From Anarhynchus alexandrinus (lineage: Eukaryota > Chordata > Aves > Charadriiformes > Charadriidae), in assembly GCA_008711295.1 (NCBI GenBank), contig VUYV01000068.1, positions 3,641,899-3,705,898 on the forward strand: a stretch of DNA of 64,000 nucleotides, written 5' to 3'. Below the pieces are notes generated by a model. The model was given only the letters and a program-made list of their open reading frames with translations. It made no database searches and was not told the origin of the DNA. This document shows positions 27,726-42,700 of this stretch, one piece after another (the stretch's first letter is position 1; the number at the start of each line of letters is the position of its first letter). The position numbers and the translations under genes were made by a program.

Positions 27726-30700
27726 GTGAGAGCGGGCGGCGGCCGCGGGGCTGCGGGCCCGGCGCGGCGGCCTGGGGCTGCGGCGCAACAGCCGCCTCGG
27801 CGGGAGGCCTCACCCGCCCCCCCGCCGTGTGAGCGCCGTGACACCCCAGTCCCCCTCCACCCCCGGGCTCACCTCACGCCTCCCCGGGGAGCCGGGCGGC
27901 GGCGGGCGGCCTCTCGGCGAGGGGTTGGCGCCCTCCCGCGCCCCGGGCCGAACTTCGGGTGCGGGACCGGGGCTGAGAGGAGGAAGGGGAGGGGCGGGGG
28001 GGGAGGCCCCGCTGGGTGCCCGAGTGCCATCCGCCTTCCTGAAAGTCCGTCGGAGCCTTGGCGGGAGCGGCGCGGAGGCTCGTTCCGTACTGCTGGCAGC
28101 GCCCCGGAGTCGCACCCGGCAAAGTTTGGGTCTGGTGGGAAGCTCTTCTGCCTCGGCCTGCGAAATCGTACCCGCGCTCGCCGGGCGCCGCTTGGGCTTG
28201 TGGCGGCACCGCCGCGTACTTGGTGGTGTTCCTGCACCCGCGCTGGGGCGCAGCGGGGCACTTACTTTTTGAAAGGCAGCTTGGTAATTCGGGCTTTCCG
28301 ATTACATAACAAAGGGTCCTTAAGTAGCTCTTATAGTTGATAGACGTACCAGGAATTCGTAGTGTAACCTTATTTCCTAAGGGCTAACAGGCGTTTTACA
28401 GAAACATGCGTTTTCAAGGGAAGAAGGGGCTTTTTTTTGGCAATGTTTGACTTTCCGTGTAAGGAAAGCCACAAGACTGTCCCTAATTATTATTTTTGTT
28501 ACAGTAACAGTGGTTGAACTAAGCATGTCTTAGATTGCAACACAACTGTTTTCACTTTTTCTGCAAAGTCCTCTGCAACAAACTGTCTCGTTTCTTAGAG
28601 TGTTTTAGTCTGTGAGCCTGTCTGATTGGATTTGCTGAAATTTTCAGCAAATAAGAAAGCAAAGATGGAAATGGAGGACATTCACCTCTCCTGTGGTATG
28701 GGTGTTTGTATTTTTTAACAGTACTGGATTTAATAAAAGAAAATTTCAAAGAAAAAGGAGAAACTGATGTGAGGCACTTCCTCTTAACTCTCAGGTTATC
28801 TTTTAAAAATGTATTGAAGTCTCTTGGTAGCTTTGGTATAGCAAAGCATGGCTTTGGCTCTGCTCGTGTTTTTGTTGAGGTTTGGAGTGCGTTAATGTTC
28901 CAGGTGGGAAGTAGGGATGAACTGCTGATGAGACATACCTGTGTCACAAAATACTCTAGTCTGATCCTGTTTTGATTGGGGACTGCTACTTGGTTTGTCT
29001 AATTGAGTTTGTACAGGGTATTGTCATCAATACTAAGAAATATTATTACTAGTAATACTTGTGGAGGTGCTGCTTACCTGATTCTTTAAGTATAACTGCA
29101 TTAAGAAAGCAGTTTCATTAAATTTGCTTTTCAGTTTTGTTATTGTATGAAAGATACTCCTCTTGCTACTCCACAAGAAAGAAAAAAAATGTAAACAATT
29201 GCGAAAAATATTAAATAAACCAAAAATACAGGGGTCATGCTTTTTCCCTGTGGCCTGGGTTGATTATAGTACTATCAAATGTTCTGTAACAAAAGTGATG
29301 TATTCTTATTTGCTGGAATTTTTTTTAATCATATGTCAAGTGATATGCTATGTAAAACATTAGAATGAAAGACACTAGCTAAGGGTAGACCTAGTAATTG
29401 TTCTTGTCTACGTAAGGATAATTGAGCTTGATCCATTTATTTCTGACAGGTTAATTCTTCTTTCTTGAACTTTTCACAAAAGTTATGAAGCTTGATTCTT
29501 TCATACTACTCCACTTCAGAGTTTCAGATCCTTAAAGGGCTATTTATTCTTGGCTCTACTAGTGGTGACAGTAGTCAATTCACTTGAACACTTCTGCCTT
29601 CTGTTTCTCAATTATAATCATGCTTTGAGTGTTGTTGATGATGTAGGTAAGGAGTTGTATAGCGTATTGGACAGTAAAGCAGTGAAAAATGCAAGAAGGC
29701 CCATTGAATCATTGGTCTGCTAGATTTTATGGAACTCTGTTTTGTTTTGCTTTTTCTCCTCTTCACCCTTTATTCCCTTTCTTCATCTAGATTTCATTAA
29801 ATCTGAATAGTGACATCTAACAAGGTATTAACAAAGCTATTACAAGGGAACATTGAGAAGCTCTCTTCTGTACCTGTTGTAATACAACTTCAGTTTTTTT
29901 CTTTGGTATTTTTTTTTCCCCACAAAAGACAAGTCTTTGCTACTTGCTGTAGTCATATCTTTTTCTAAAGCTGTCTATCATTCCTTTTATTTTAACTGCA
30001 TGTCAATAAACTCCTGTGTTGCTTTTGGTAATAATTCCCTTGATTTTATAAGCATCAGCTCTCAGCAAGGCCTTGGTGTTTTTGCTCTGCCCTTGCCCTT
30101 GCTTTTGAGAGCTAGCCTGATAAAGTGAATTAGTCTTGTCCCTGACTGTCACCAGTGAGGTTAGTTTGCTGGGTCTACAGCTGTATGGCCGTGCTGATGC
30201 CATAGGTAATTTACATCAAGAATGATGAACTTGGTGGTCCGAGCCACAGATCTGTCTATTCAGTGTTCCACCTACGCAACAGGTGAGAAACTACCCAGTT
30301 CTCCTTATGTGCCATTATGTGTCATGCAGCTAGACTATCATAGAATGGTTTAGATTGGAAAGGCCCTTAAAGATCATCTAGTTCCACCCCCCCTGCCATG
30401 GGCAGGGACACCTCCCACTAGACCAGGTCGCTCAAAGCCCGATCCAACCTGGCCTTGAACACCTCCAGCGATCAGTCATCCACAACTTCCCTGGGCAACC
30501 TGTGCCAGTGCCTCACCACCCTCAGAGTGAAAAATTTCTTGCTAATATCTATTCTAAATCCACCCTCTTTCAGTTTGAAGCCATTCCCCCAGATCCTATC
30601 GCTATATGCCCTTGTAAAAAGTTCCTCTCCAGCCTTCTTGTAGGTGTCCTTCAGATACTGGAAGGCTGCTATAAGGTCTCCCTGGAGCCTTCTCTTCTCC

Positions 30701-33700
30701 AGGCTGAACGACCCCAACTCTCTCAGCCTGTGTTCATAGGAGAGGTGCTCCAGCCCTCTGATCATCTTTGTGGCCCTCCTCTGGACCTGCTCCAACAGGT
30801 CCATGTTCTTCTTATGTTGAAGGCTCCAGAGCTGGACGCCATATTCCAGGTGGGGTCTCATAAGAGCAGAATAGAGGGGCAGAATCACCTCCCTCGACCT
30901 GCTGGCCACGCTGCTTTTGATGCAGCCCAGGATACAGATAGCAAAGAATAATTTGCTATGTAAACTGTCCTATGAGTTGTTTGTGAAGAGTGTTAATAAA
31001 TAGCTCAGTAGTTCAGGTATATTTAAACTGTGGATTGCCTTGTAATATTTTTTGACGTTTTATATTATCTGCTGAATACTCTTTATTTTTTTTAAATATT
31101 TATCTTAATGTTCGTTTCAGGATGATACAGAAGAAAATTCCAATGACGGCAGTCAGCCATCCAAAAGACGACGTATGGGCTCAGGGGACAGTTCCCGGAG
31201 CTGTGAAACGTCTAGTCAAGACCTTGGGTAATACCACTTGTTGCAATTCCCACTTTTTCATTCCTAGTCTTATTGTATTGTTTGGTATGCTTAAGTATTA
31301 GCTCTTTTTTCTTTGCTTGTATATTCTTCATATATGTTTCTGAATTGAGGCAACGTCTTATGAATGGCTAGCTGTCTTTTTCTCCCAGCATATTTTAAGA
31401 CATTTTATTTTAAAACAACACAAAACATGCTGCACCTAATTTACAATCAGAAGCGCAGCTTATGTGTTTTTAAAATTTTGCATATTTTTTGCATGAATGT
31501 TGACACTGTAGTACCTGCTTTTCCTGGTGTCCTGCCCACTATCATGAATATCCCTTTCTTCGTGTTCTGTCCCTCAGCATATTGATGAATGCTGGTTTGG
31601 AGAAATCTGTGTGAAGTGGGGTGTAACAAAGTGACTTTGAAAAAGGGTTAACAGGATGCGGTGTTCTAAAGTGCTTGTCCAACTTCATAGATATTGTTCA
31701 TTGACATATATATAGGAATTATTCGGTTTCTAGAAACGTATGTATCCCTCTTAAGGATTCTTTGATTTGTTCTATCATTGTTCTTATATTAGATACAGCT
31801 ATTTTCCTGCTGAAAACTTGATAGAATACAAGTGGCCACCGGATGAAACAGGAGAATACTATATGCTTCAGGAGCAAGTCAGTGAATATTTGGGCGTGAC
31901 TTCCTTTAAAAGAAAATATCCAGGTATTTATTTTTAAAGTTTTTATTCTAAAAATCTTTGTCTTCATACAGTTTGGATGTAATTTGTGTCTCTGACTATA
32001 GCATGAGCCAACTGATTAAAAAAAATCCTGGCAAAAGCAGACCTGAATTACATATGTTGTACTTTTTATTTTTCTTATTGGCATATTGAAAATGTATCCT
32101 ATGGTTTTCAAAGTAATTTAAGACTTACTGAAAATCTATAAACAAGTGATTTGGAGGTTAGATCAGCAAGTACCTTTTGAAAACTGACCTCAATTTTATT
32201 TTTAAGTATTTTGTTGGTGATTTCTTACTATATAGCTCTATCTCTATATTCTGTTTCCTGAATTGTGGCAACATTTCTACACTGTAGAAGACTTTTAAAA
32301 AATGAATTGGGGAGGTTGTAGGATTTGAGCCTTCATTGTTCTGAATTGTCAAATCTGGTTTTTCTGTCATGGAATTTATTTTTAAAATGCATATTAAAAG
32401 GAAAAAAGAATGTACCTTCAGTACTCAATAGTGTTTTCTGCATCTGAACTCATATGTCAGGTTTTTTCAGTATTTCTGTAAATCATAACTACAGACAGAG
32501 TACACAGAAAAATTAACAATGTCCCTACAGTGTGTATTAAATTTAAAATCAATTTATAAAATTATCGTGTTTGTAGGAATAGTAGTATAATACAGACTCT
32601 CACTGCCTGGAAATAAAATTGTCAAAATACTTTGTTTATGGGGGAGTTTGAGTAACTGCGCACATTTTTATTGCTTTTTTTGTTTTCTTTGGAGATTTAG
32701 AAAGACGAGATCTATCTCACAAGGAGAAACTCTACCTCAGAGAACTAAATGTTATCACAGAAACTCAGTGCACACTAGGTAAGAAAACAAATTGTTAGAT
32801 TCCTTGTTACAGTATTAAAAATATGACACACTGAAAACGTGATTCAGTTTGGTAGAGAAGAATTGCATTACTCTCAACTAAAACCATAAATTCTGAAGTG
32901 AAAACTGGTTTATTACTAATTTGTGTAAATTGGCCATGACATATCACAGTAAGTTGGAATTCAGTAAACATTAGTATATTTTATATGGTTCAGCTTATGT
33001 GTTAGAAGGGTGTGTGTTAAAGCACTTTAATGTACTTGAAATGGAATGATGTCATTGGTGCGGCTTATATTGAAAGAGTCTGAAGTATTTTTTTCTTCCT
33101 CTGCCAATACATGTGACTTGAAGCATGTTAGAGATTAAATGATGCCTGCCGCATTTTTTTTTTCCTGCGTGTCATGGGATTTATGCAAATGTAATGTCAT
33201 TTTATATACTAACAGTCTTTGGTATACCACCTTATTTCTCACCTGCCAGCTGTCTTGATTTTTTTAATTTTTTTTTAACTTAAATGTGTGGGAGAGAACA
33301 GTATCTAATTTTTATCGATAGAAGCAAAATGCTGTATTCAGCCTCATATATCCAGTAGAGATGTGCGCTGAGTTAACTATCCCTATTTTTTAAGGTTATA
33401 TTTATGATTGGTGGTACTAACATAAGTCAACCTCCATTCTGTTGTCAATGTTTGGAGATTAGTTGTGTTGGAACCTTAAAGGAGGAGTTCTGCATTGTAG
33501 CTGCAAACTGAGGCATTCTGACTTCTGAACTTCAAATGCTTTAATTGGGAGTCAGGAATCTGTGTGCAGTTTGTTGCTCTTAGTTGCCTTCACAGTGATT
33601 CTTCCTTGATTTGTATAGAGAAGTTATGTAAAGCTCATAATTTCAGTTAAGGTTCTGCAAGTTAATGAAACTAACACTTCACCAATATTGGAAACCGAAA

Positions 33701-36700
33701 CTAACAGTTCACTGGGTCCCGCTTAGAACAAAGGTTCTGCCTCACAGGGGAGAGTCAATGTGAAGGGGTCTGTAGGTGTAAGCATGAAAAGAAATGAGCC
33801 TTGCCTCCTAGGGTTGAAGCAACCTCCTGATCAGCCTTGAGACCTCAACGGCACAAGTTCACTCCTACTTGAGAGAGAGAAGCATTGTGCACAGCAGGTT
33901 GTTGTCTTTAGCTGCTCAGAAACTTGACTTGATCATTGTGGGATATAAATAACATACAGTTAGTTTTGCCAGATAGCGTCATTATTGCTTTTATCTATTT
34001 TAGGTCTAACAGCTTTGCGTAGTGATGAAGTAATTGATCTTATGATTAAAGAATACCCTGCCAAACATGCTGAGTATTCTGTTATACTGCAAGAGAAAGA
34101 ACGTCAGAGAATAACAGATCATTATAAAGAGTACTCTGTAAGTAACTAGCTTATAAGTGAACCAGATCTGTTTGCATGTGGAGTATAAGAAAAGGCTGTT
34201 CTCAAACTGATACTGAAATGTGTGTGAATTAATAAAATTGTTTTTATTGCAGCAAATGCAGCAGCAGAACACACAGAAAGTAGAAGCCAGTAAAGTTCCA
34301 GAATATATTAAAAAAGCTGCCAGGAAAGCTGCAGAATTCAACAGCAATTTAAACCGAGAGCGGATGGAAGAAAGAAGAGCCTATTTTGATTTACAGACAC
34401 ATGTAGGCAGATTTAAATTTCTTATCAATGTCAATAGGTAGCTCATTGCTTGTTTTAGTAAAGTTGGTTTTGGTACTATTTTATTATCAAGGGGTTTGAT
34501 TAGTCTTATTTCAGTCATGTAGGGACTTAAAGAGTTTTGCTGTTAAACAGGTAATACTGCTAAAAATAATAATCTCAAATATATTTAATGTGAAAACTTT
34601 TTTTTTTTAACTTGAGAATACTCGTCTAGGGAAGCTTTAAAAATGTCAGTGTTGCTTTGTTGTCATGTCTTTAATCTGCTGGTAGTAGCATAAAAATAAG
34701 AGGGAAGCTTAAGTTACTAAGAAGCTTCAGTTGGTATTGTATCTATTCATATAAATGGCTAATTCTCCAAAATTTTGCCTGAACAGTACCTAGGGTGAAA
34801 AAGTAAACTATTTGTCCTCAAAAAGAGTGCTGCCTGTCAGTGTTATGCCCTTGTTTTTGTTAGTTGTTGTATTATTTTTGTATTAGATATATTTCATGCT
34901 TCTGTGCCTGGTTTAAAAAAAGAATAAATTAGCTGGCATTTTGAAGCAGGACTGTTCTGCTTGTGTAAAGACAGTAAAGCAAAAAATTTATCTATGCAAA
35001 TTATTACATGGTAGTCCATTATGGAAAGTTTACATTTTACTGGTATCTACCCATGTTAGAGCCAGAATAGTGGATAATTGGTTTTATTTCTTTCTAGGGG
35101 AAAGAAGGCTTCTGTGTAAGCTTTTCCTTTCCACATATTCGTATTCTTAATGGAACTTTTTATGGATGTGGACAAGTTCTTGCTACCCTCTACCAATATG
35201 GACAAAAAATGATAATTCATGCTAAAGATGCCAGTCACAAAAGTTAATGTTTACTGTTTCAGTTTTTAGATTTTAATTTTTAAACTATTTTACATAATAT
35301 ACTGTTAGAAGTAGTCTTACCTAATATTCAGTTCACTAGATACTTAGTGATTGGACTTAATCCATAATACTGTTTTGTGAGTGGGATCTCTTACCATTTT
35401 AATGAATTGGATTTCCCATGGGAGAACTCAGTTAGCTGTTCCAACTCAATAAAACTGGCTAGTTAAAAAAATATTTGGGGGAGGTAGATGGTGAGGAAGG
35501 CTCAAAAGTTTGTATGTGAAACAAAAATGTCATTGTTTTGTATTAAACAATACAGATTATCCAGGTGCCTCAAGGAAAATACAAAATCTTACCTACAGAG
35601 AGAACAAAGGTTAGTCCTTATCCAGTGGCTCTCATACCCGGCCAGTTCCAGGAGTACTACAAAAGGTATTTTAAAAGCATCCTAACCACTGATTCTGTTG
35701 CACTGTACTTCCTCTACATCTAGCAGATGGAGAACATTTCAGTGTATATACTGCAAGGTTTTGAATTCATTTTATTCTTGAGACACTTGCTAGTCTAATA
35801 GATGCATAGTGTGACAGCTTTTGTCAACAAAACATTATTGGCTGCAAGAGTACCGTCTCCGCTATGTATTGCAGTGCCTGAGATTTGGCCTGCTCAGATA
35901 TTTACTGTGGTAAAAGGAGACATTGATTTCACTCCTGCCCCTCTCATGTGTTCACTTATCTGCCTCTGCGTGTGTGCTAAGATTAATGTTGCTAGGTCAA
36001 AATGCTGTTATGCTGGCTTATGATCACATGTTTTCTGTGTGACAGTCTTACTGTCCCTTTTTAAAATTTTTTAAAAGTTTTTAATTTAACAAAAAAAAAA
36101 TTTGAATGGTCTTGTAGTGAGAGAGAAAGATATTGCGAGTCGGATCTTTATATTTCATGAAAAAATGTGTACTTGACTGCCTACACAAATTTAAGACTTT
36201 ACCTGGTGGCATGCTGGCATTTGACAAATGCATAGTGATTTGTTGCCTAAGTCTTACCATCTGTATAACAGAGATGTAATCATCATATTCATGGCACAGT
36301 TTTCTTTAGAGAAGCTCTTTATCTGCATATGCCTTACTCATTCCAGTGTGTGTGTGTACAGCCTACCCCAAATTTGCATGTTACAGGATATTCTTGAAGG
36401 ACTTCAATTTTATTAAATTAATTGAGTTAAAAATACTAGATATCTTGTTTATTTTTGCACTTATAAGCTGCAAGTGAAACTGCTTATCCCTCTTAATGAA
36501 GGACACAGCCTTTCAAAATATGCATCAAAATAATATCCTACTCCTTACGATGCTTGTCCTTAATAGTAAGAGGACTTTCACTTTTTTCTTAGTATTTAAG
36601 GTTTAAAAAAAAGGGTGGATTACACATGTTAAGCTGTATCTGGCTATAAGCAATGTGAGTAGATCTCACATTCTTCTGAAATTATATTTTTATATGTATT

Positions 36701-39700
36701 TTTTGTTATACTTCAGTGATCAAGGAAATCTGGCATGTAGCTGTAATCTTTACTTACTTTGCTTTGGACTCTCGCTGTTTATGTGCCCTGGGTTAGAATT
36801 GTACACATGCTATGTAGGCATTGTATGTTTATAAACAAAGTGTGTAGTTTGTTGGACATAGCAATGTGGAATGGTCAAAGATTTTTAGGGGTTCCATGGC
36901 CTCTTATGATTATGTAGGTTTGGAACATTGCAAATATACTCTTCCTGTGTTCCACGAATATCAGCTATACAAAGACGACAAGTACTAGATGGCATCACAT
37001 TTGGGAGGAGAAATTAATATGTTTCCTATGTTATCAGAACTGCATGTTTTTATGTGCCTTCCTGAAAAAAAAAAAAGGAGTTTTTCTTACTCTTTCTCAT
37101 TGAAGTCTTTGTATGCTGTGTGACTTAATATTTATGCATAAAGGACACATTAATTAATTTAATTTATTTATTTATTAACTTTAGATACTCTCCAGATGAA
37201 CTTCGTTACTTGCCATTAAACACAGCTCTTTATGAACCTCCTTTGGATCCAGAGCTACCTGCGTTAGACAGTGATGGAGATTCAGATGATGCAGAGGAAG
37301 GGCGAGGTGATGAAAAACGGAAAACGAAAGGCAATTCGGTGAGACAAATTGAACGTATTCTTTAACAAAGAAATCCTTTCCCTTCACTTTTGTTAGTTTC
37401 AGTAGTTTCTTAGTAGAATCTTTAACATTTGCAAAATGAAGGAGAATCTTAAACTAAAAGTGTACTCCCTTTTTTAGTACTTCTCTTTATTTTATAACAT
37501 TGCTCTTCAGCTTTCTGTTTGATCCATTTTTAAAGTAAATCAAACAAATATTTGAAATGTCAGGCCCTTTCTTCCTTCTTTTTAAAGAAATCTTGAAGAA
37601 TCTTCCCAACTGAAGTTCTTCATTATGCCCTTTTTCCCAAGGGGAAGTTGGTAGCATTTCTGAGGGGAATGAACACTGTACTTCAGTCACAGGATATTTT
37701 GCTATTGAAGTGCCACAGAATCTGTCACTAAAGCAAAGGTATCAATAGCCTAATAACTGTTCCTTCTTGTGATGTAGAAACAGGAAGTACTCACTACAGA
37801 AACAGTTACTTTGTTCCAATTTAAAGAGAAGGTAAAAAGCTCTGTTTTTTGCGTTACATCTTTAAAAAGATGTTTATGTTCTCTCTGTTTAAGCAAATGC
37901 AAAATTAACTGTTACTGGAAGTTAAGGGAGACTTTCACATACCTACCTTGATAGCGTTTTAAGTGCTCAAGAGCATCTGAGCTTCAGATGAGCTGTCCGA
38001 GTACCAGTGAACCATTGATATATTGGTGTAGTTAGTGTGTTGGTGACAACCACTTTCCAGAAGTTTAACCCTAATTTTAAGAGAAATAGAATGTAAATCA
38101 CAAGTGCATTTAACAGTTTCTAGTTCACTTGACGAACATGTTAGATGGTGGGTATTTATAATGCTAATTTTTGCCATATAAACATCTTTTTTGTTTGAAT
38201 ATTCATAAGATAACTGAAGAAGAAAGGAAGTCATCAGCTTATAGGCTAACAAGGGAGAGAGACATAGCCGTTAATACACCCTTTTTCCTTGTGGGTTTTT
38301 TTTTGATAAAAAAATCATATAAACACAGCATGCTAAATTTTGGTTTAATCATATTCCAGCTTTTTTACAGTTGGTCTTTAACCATCTCTTCCCAGTTCCC
38401 TTTTCCTCTGAGTTCCATTCCCCTTAATGGTAAAGAAAAGTAACTGAACCGAGCAGACTATCCTTTCATTTTTCACAAAAGTTCAGAAGTCTTTTTCGTG
38501 GCAGAATGCAGAAGGGAAAATGTCCTTGTGCTGGAAAAGTGTGGGGAAAAATAAAATGAGGTTCCTGTGTAGTGGGTTTGGCTATGGGAGCAGGGGTTCT
38601 TTGCTAGTCATTGGGGTGTATTGTTTGGGAATAATGTCTGTTGAACATGGAAGTCGTGAGTTGTCAGGCCTCTTTTCCTGAGTTTTGGGCTACCTCCCAT
38701 TCGTCAGATCTCCCTGGTGAGTCCTACAATATGCTTTATGCTTTTTCCTTTTTCATCCTGCCCATTGTTGGAGTCAGGTAGCAATTTTCCTGCTCTGTAG
38801 TGTTTTAATGGGCTGTCCTAAATAACCCTTCCCCTAAAATAATGGTGAAACATACCATTTTGTGTTGCCATATAGTTTGCTTTGCTTTTGTGTTCTACTC
38901 CTCCCTTTGCCCTGTGTGTGTTTTGTCTGTTTTGATTTTAGGCTCTGGGGCATAGGCTGATTAGTATTATGTTTGTACAGAGTCCCTTTTACTGTAGGGC
39001 ACCATTGTTATTTGGCCTTCTGGTTTTTATTGTAATAAATGTGTTTAATCATATTGCTTTCTTCTGGAGCTTTTTGGAGGCCTTTATTAACACTTTTCTG
39101 AGATGAATCTTATGCTGCTGCTCTTAATTGTGCTTACATTGATCTCTCACCCTCTTTGAACCTCTTCCCCTCTTTCTTGCCTCCCCATTCCTCAAAAAAA
39201 TGCTTTAACTGCAGCATAAATTCTGTTGTTTGGTTCTGTATTAAATATTGAAGTGTATTTTGCCTTTGATGGCATTTTGCTGCAATCCAAATGAGAGATT
39301 TAGATTGCTCCTGGTGAAAACAGTACATGAGGGTGGCATAAAAAACCTTCACATGTTTAATTCAAGGCAGTGCTATTTGGTAGTACCCTTTAAATGCATG
39401 GCAAGGGCACTTTTAACTTTTTGCTGGCCCTTTACTTTGTAAACAACATCTTGCATATAGTGGATTTCTTGCTGACTTTTAAAGGAAAATGGTTCAAAGA
39501 ATTACACTGTTGTGCTCCACACTCTGGTACCAAGACCAACTGGAAAACGTGACTGCTATTGCTGATGCCAGTCTCTTAGCATGAGAAATAATAGATAATG
39601 AAGATTATGAGCAAAGGTGTTCTAAATTGTGATGTACCCCATGCTTTTGCTGAAGGAAAGATGTATCCTCCTCTTATCTTAGTTGGCTCTAAGGGGCATA

Positions 39701-42700
39701 GGAGAGACTTGTCTGTCTATCCGAAAAATAAAAAATATAGCTATGGTATTTTTATTATAGGACAATTCGTCTGGCAATGTATCTGAAGGTGATTGCGCCA
39801 CAGACAACCAGGAGGATTCTTTTCAGGGAAGACAAAAAACAAGAGACAAAAGTTCTACTCCAAGAAAAGATGGTTCCAAACGTTCTGTATTATCCAAATC
39901 AGTTCCTGGGTACAAGGTAGAAGAAAAAAGCCCCTGACTGAACTTCTTTACTGACCAGCCTCTCCCTGAAATACTTGTTTTTTCAATAATATGGAACTTC
40001 TGCTTGCTGTACTTCACTAGCTACTCTCCTGTTGTGTGCTCCATCTGTTTGCTTCCTTACTTCCTTTTTGCTTTTATTTCATGCGGGGCTTTCCTTTACC
40101 CTAGCTATACAGTGGCTTCTGTTTCTGTTAACTTCTCAGATTACTAGGCAGTAACACCAGAAAAATCCATTGTGGATTTATCATTGGAACTCTACATCTT
40201 TCTGTCTGCCTTAATGTAGCAGTCAGAATTACTTGCCAGTTCAAAACTAGCATTCAGTATCCATTATTTTTTTCTACTATTTAGTATGGTAGCATACCAA
40301 GAGATCAGTGCTTTAAAGTGCAGCTATGTGACTAAACATACCGTTATGACATTCACTTTAAATACAGTCTTTTATCCTGAACTGTTACAATGTATAGGAT
40401 GGAAGGCAAAAAGCTTACTACAGTTGTATAGGCAACACTACATAACCACTTTAACAGTATATGGAAAATAGCTTTTTATGTAGTTCATACTATGTAGAAA
40501 CGTTTGTGGGCAATACGCTTTTATCCACGCTAAAAACTTGGTGAGGATGTTAAGACATTTCAGCTGTCAAGCAGCAATTGCCAAACCTAAGACCCAAATC
40601 GTCAGTATTACTGTATAATAATTTCAAAAATTAAGATAAAAACACTTTTCAGAATAAATGGGAACTGACATGCGCTATTTATGTGTTATTATTCTGCATA
40701 CGAAGAGAGGATCTGGATGTGATGTAACGCTTTTAAAGCACATCATTACCGAGTCCTGCTCCACTGAAAGGAATGAGAGTTTTCCATTGACTTGTGTGGG
40801 AGCAGAAATAGACCCAGAAAGAGGGAAAACACTACATTAAGATAGAGTTTAGTATTTAGCAATCGGGAATGCTTGTTAAGAGAGGTTATGGAAAAAGGAA
40901 CTTTTTTTGTCAGTGACAAGACTGTACATATTAAGAAACTGTCTCAGCAAAAGTGAGCTGTTGATGGCTTACATTTTTATATTCATAAATATTTACTATA
41001 TGTATTTACCCAGGTTAACAGTAAATGAACTGTAACTTAGGTTAAGAAGCTAATTTCCAGCAAGAATTGGACAGCTTTGATAAATTTTCTCTACATACAA
41101 TATCTGTACAAATTCATAACAGATAGCAAGCTCCAGTTGCGTTTTCTCTTTTCAGGAACTTTATAAGAAATATGCAAACAATGGAGATCTAGACTGTGGT
41201 TACCATATGTATATTTTTTTATGTGTAACTTTGCAAATTGTTGTAGACACAGAATGCATACCAATATTCCCATGAACATGAAATCCAAAGATGGAGCTTG
41301 AAATTTATTTTTAGCTTTGTTTAATGTGACATTAGAGATTGTGTGCCAGTAGTTTACAGAAGTTTCACTTAGCTGTGAGATGCCCGAGTGTTTGATTCGT
41401 CCAATCTGTTTAATGGCCTTATGAATGCATAGAGAGACAACTGATGGAGCAGAACTTTCTGCAAAGTTCTGAACTTCTAATTGTTGAAGAGTAATGGTAG
41501 TATACCGAATTGCATTTTGAAAATGGATTCCCAGAGCAATTACTTATTGGTTCAAAATCGCCAATTGTGTTAGTAACAAAGTATTACTGTAAACTTCCAG
41601 TGCCACATCTTTGCAATGTCAGCACGCCCTGCCTGCCATCAGCCACCAGGCTGCTGATACGTCAGAGGGGGTGATGTTGTGTTGGGAGTGTGAGAGGCCT
41701 GGCTTTCTTGTTTGTGGGAACATTTAAATGCTTTCAGTAAACCAAATTACATGAGCTGTTTTAACTGGTAAGACAGAAAGATTCTTGTTTGTTAGTCCAT
41801 AAAAACACCAGATAATGATATACCATATGTGCCTAAATGTTAAGGCACTTTGAGCTGAAGGCTTAACTGATTTAAAATGTTGTCCCTGTGAATTCTAAAT
41901 CTTTGTAATACCTTTGTTCTGTATTGTTCTCTAATATTTGACTATTTTTGTAGGACAGTAATCTTTTGGTTACATGTAGTTAAAACTGAAGGATGATTGC
42001 TATGGCATCAACATGCAAATGTATAGTTATAGCCACATTTGAGTATTACAGGATTCACACATTTCCACTGAGTTATTTTTGAGTAAAAGAAATAATGTAT
42101 TTTATATGGAGCCAATTTTATTGTCAGTTCTTTTAACAAAGAACGGTTAACGTGTGTTTTACATTTTGTCATGTTACAAGTAGTGAGTCTTTGTTGCTGC
42201 AGGACTGGCTACTACAATTGCACACACAGGGTACTGTTGAAAGTACAGGAGTTTTTTTGCACATAAAACTAAAATGTATTGAGGAACTATATTTTACAAC
42301 ACTTATGTTTCGGGTCACTGTATATGAAAATGGAACACTTTGCATTCAGAATAGGATCTTATAACAATGGTGTAGTAGGAATGCTTACTTTGAGAGCTGC
42401 AGTACAGCAGCATGGAAGTGAAAACTTATAGAGCAGGCAGTCGTCTTTTGGACCCTGCATTCATCTTCTCTCCCTTCCTCATCCCAATAAGATGAGGACA
42501 TAGAAAGCAAAATTTACTCTAATCAGATGGGTTATTATGACTTCCCATTTGGATTTGATAGACCTTTTTCATAGCATTTCTAAAAGCCATTTATGGTGGT
42601 AGAACTTGAACTGTTTTGAAAAATGTGAATAGTCTTGCATTTCTTTTATTTTAATTTTGTAAAAATACTTCCATACTGTTGGAACTTTATTATTAAATAG

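Larger units (their letters stand above)
26880..28260 (+). promoter_or_regulatory. CpG island of PHF10
   Basis: Dense GC and CpG block holding PHF10 exon 1 (donor at 27725). Upstream are repeated GC-rich tracts and one N at 27023. The long open frames through it on both strands are composition effects. The gap at 27460-27680 lies in its most GC-rich part. Confidence 0.85.

Noticed and set aside
26961..28340. 459-codon plus-strand open frame through the PHF10 CpG island and gap
   Set aside because: It is open because GC-rich DNA has few stops and because N runs are read as open. Only 27681-27725 has support from conserved residues and a splice donor.
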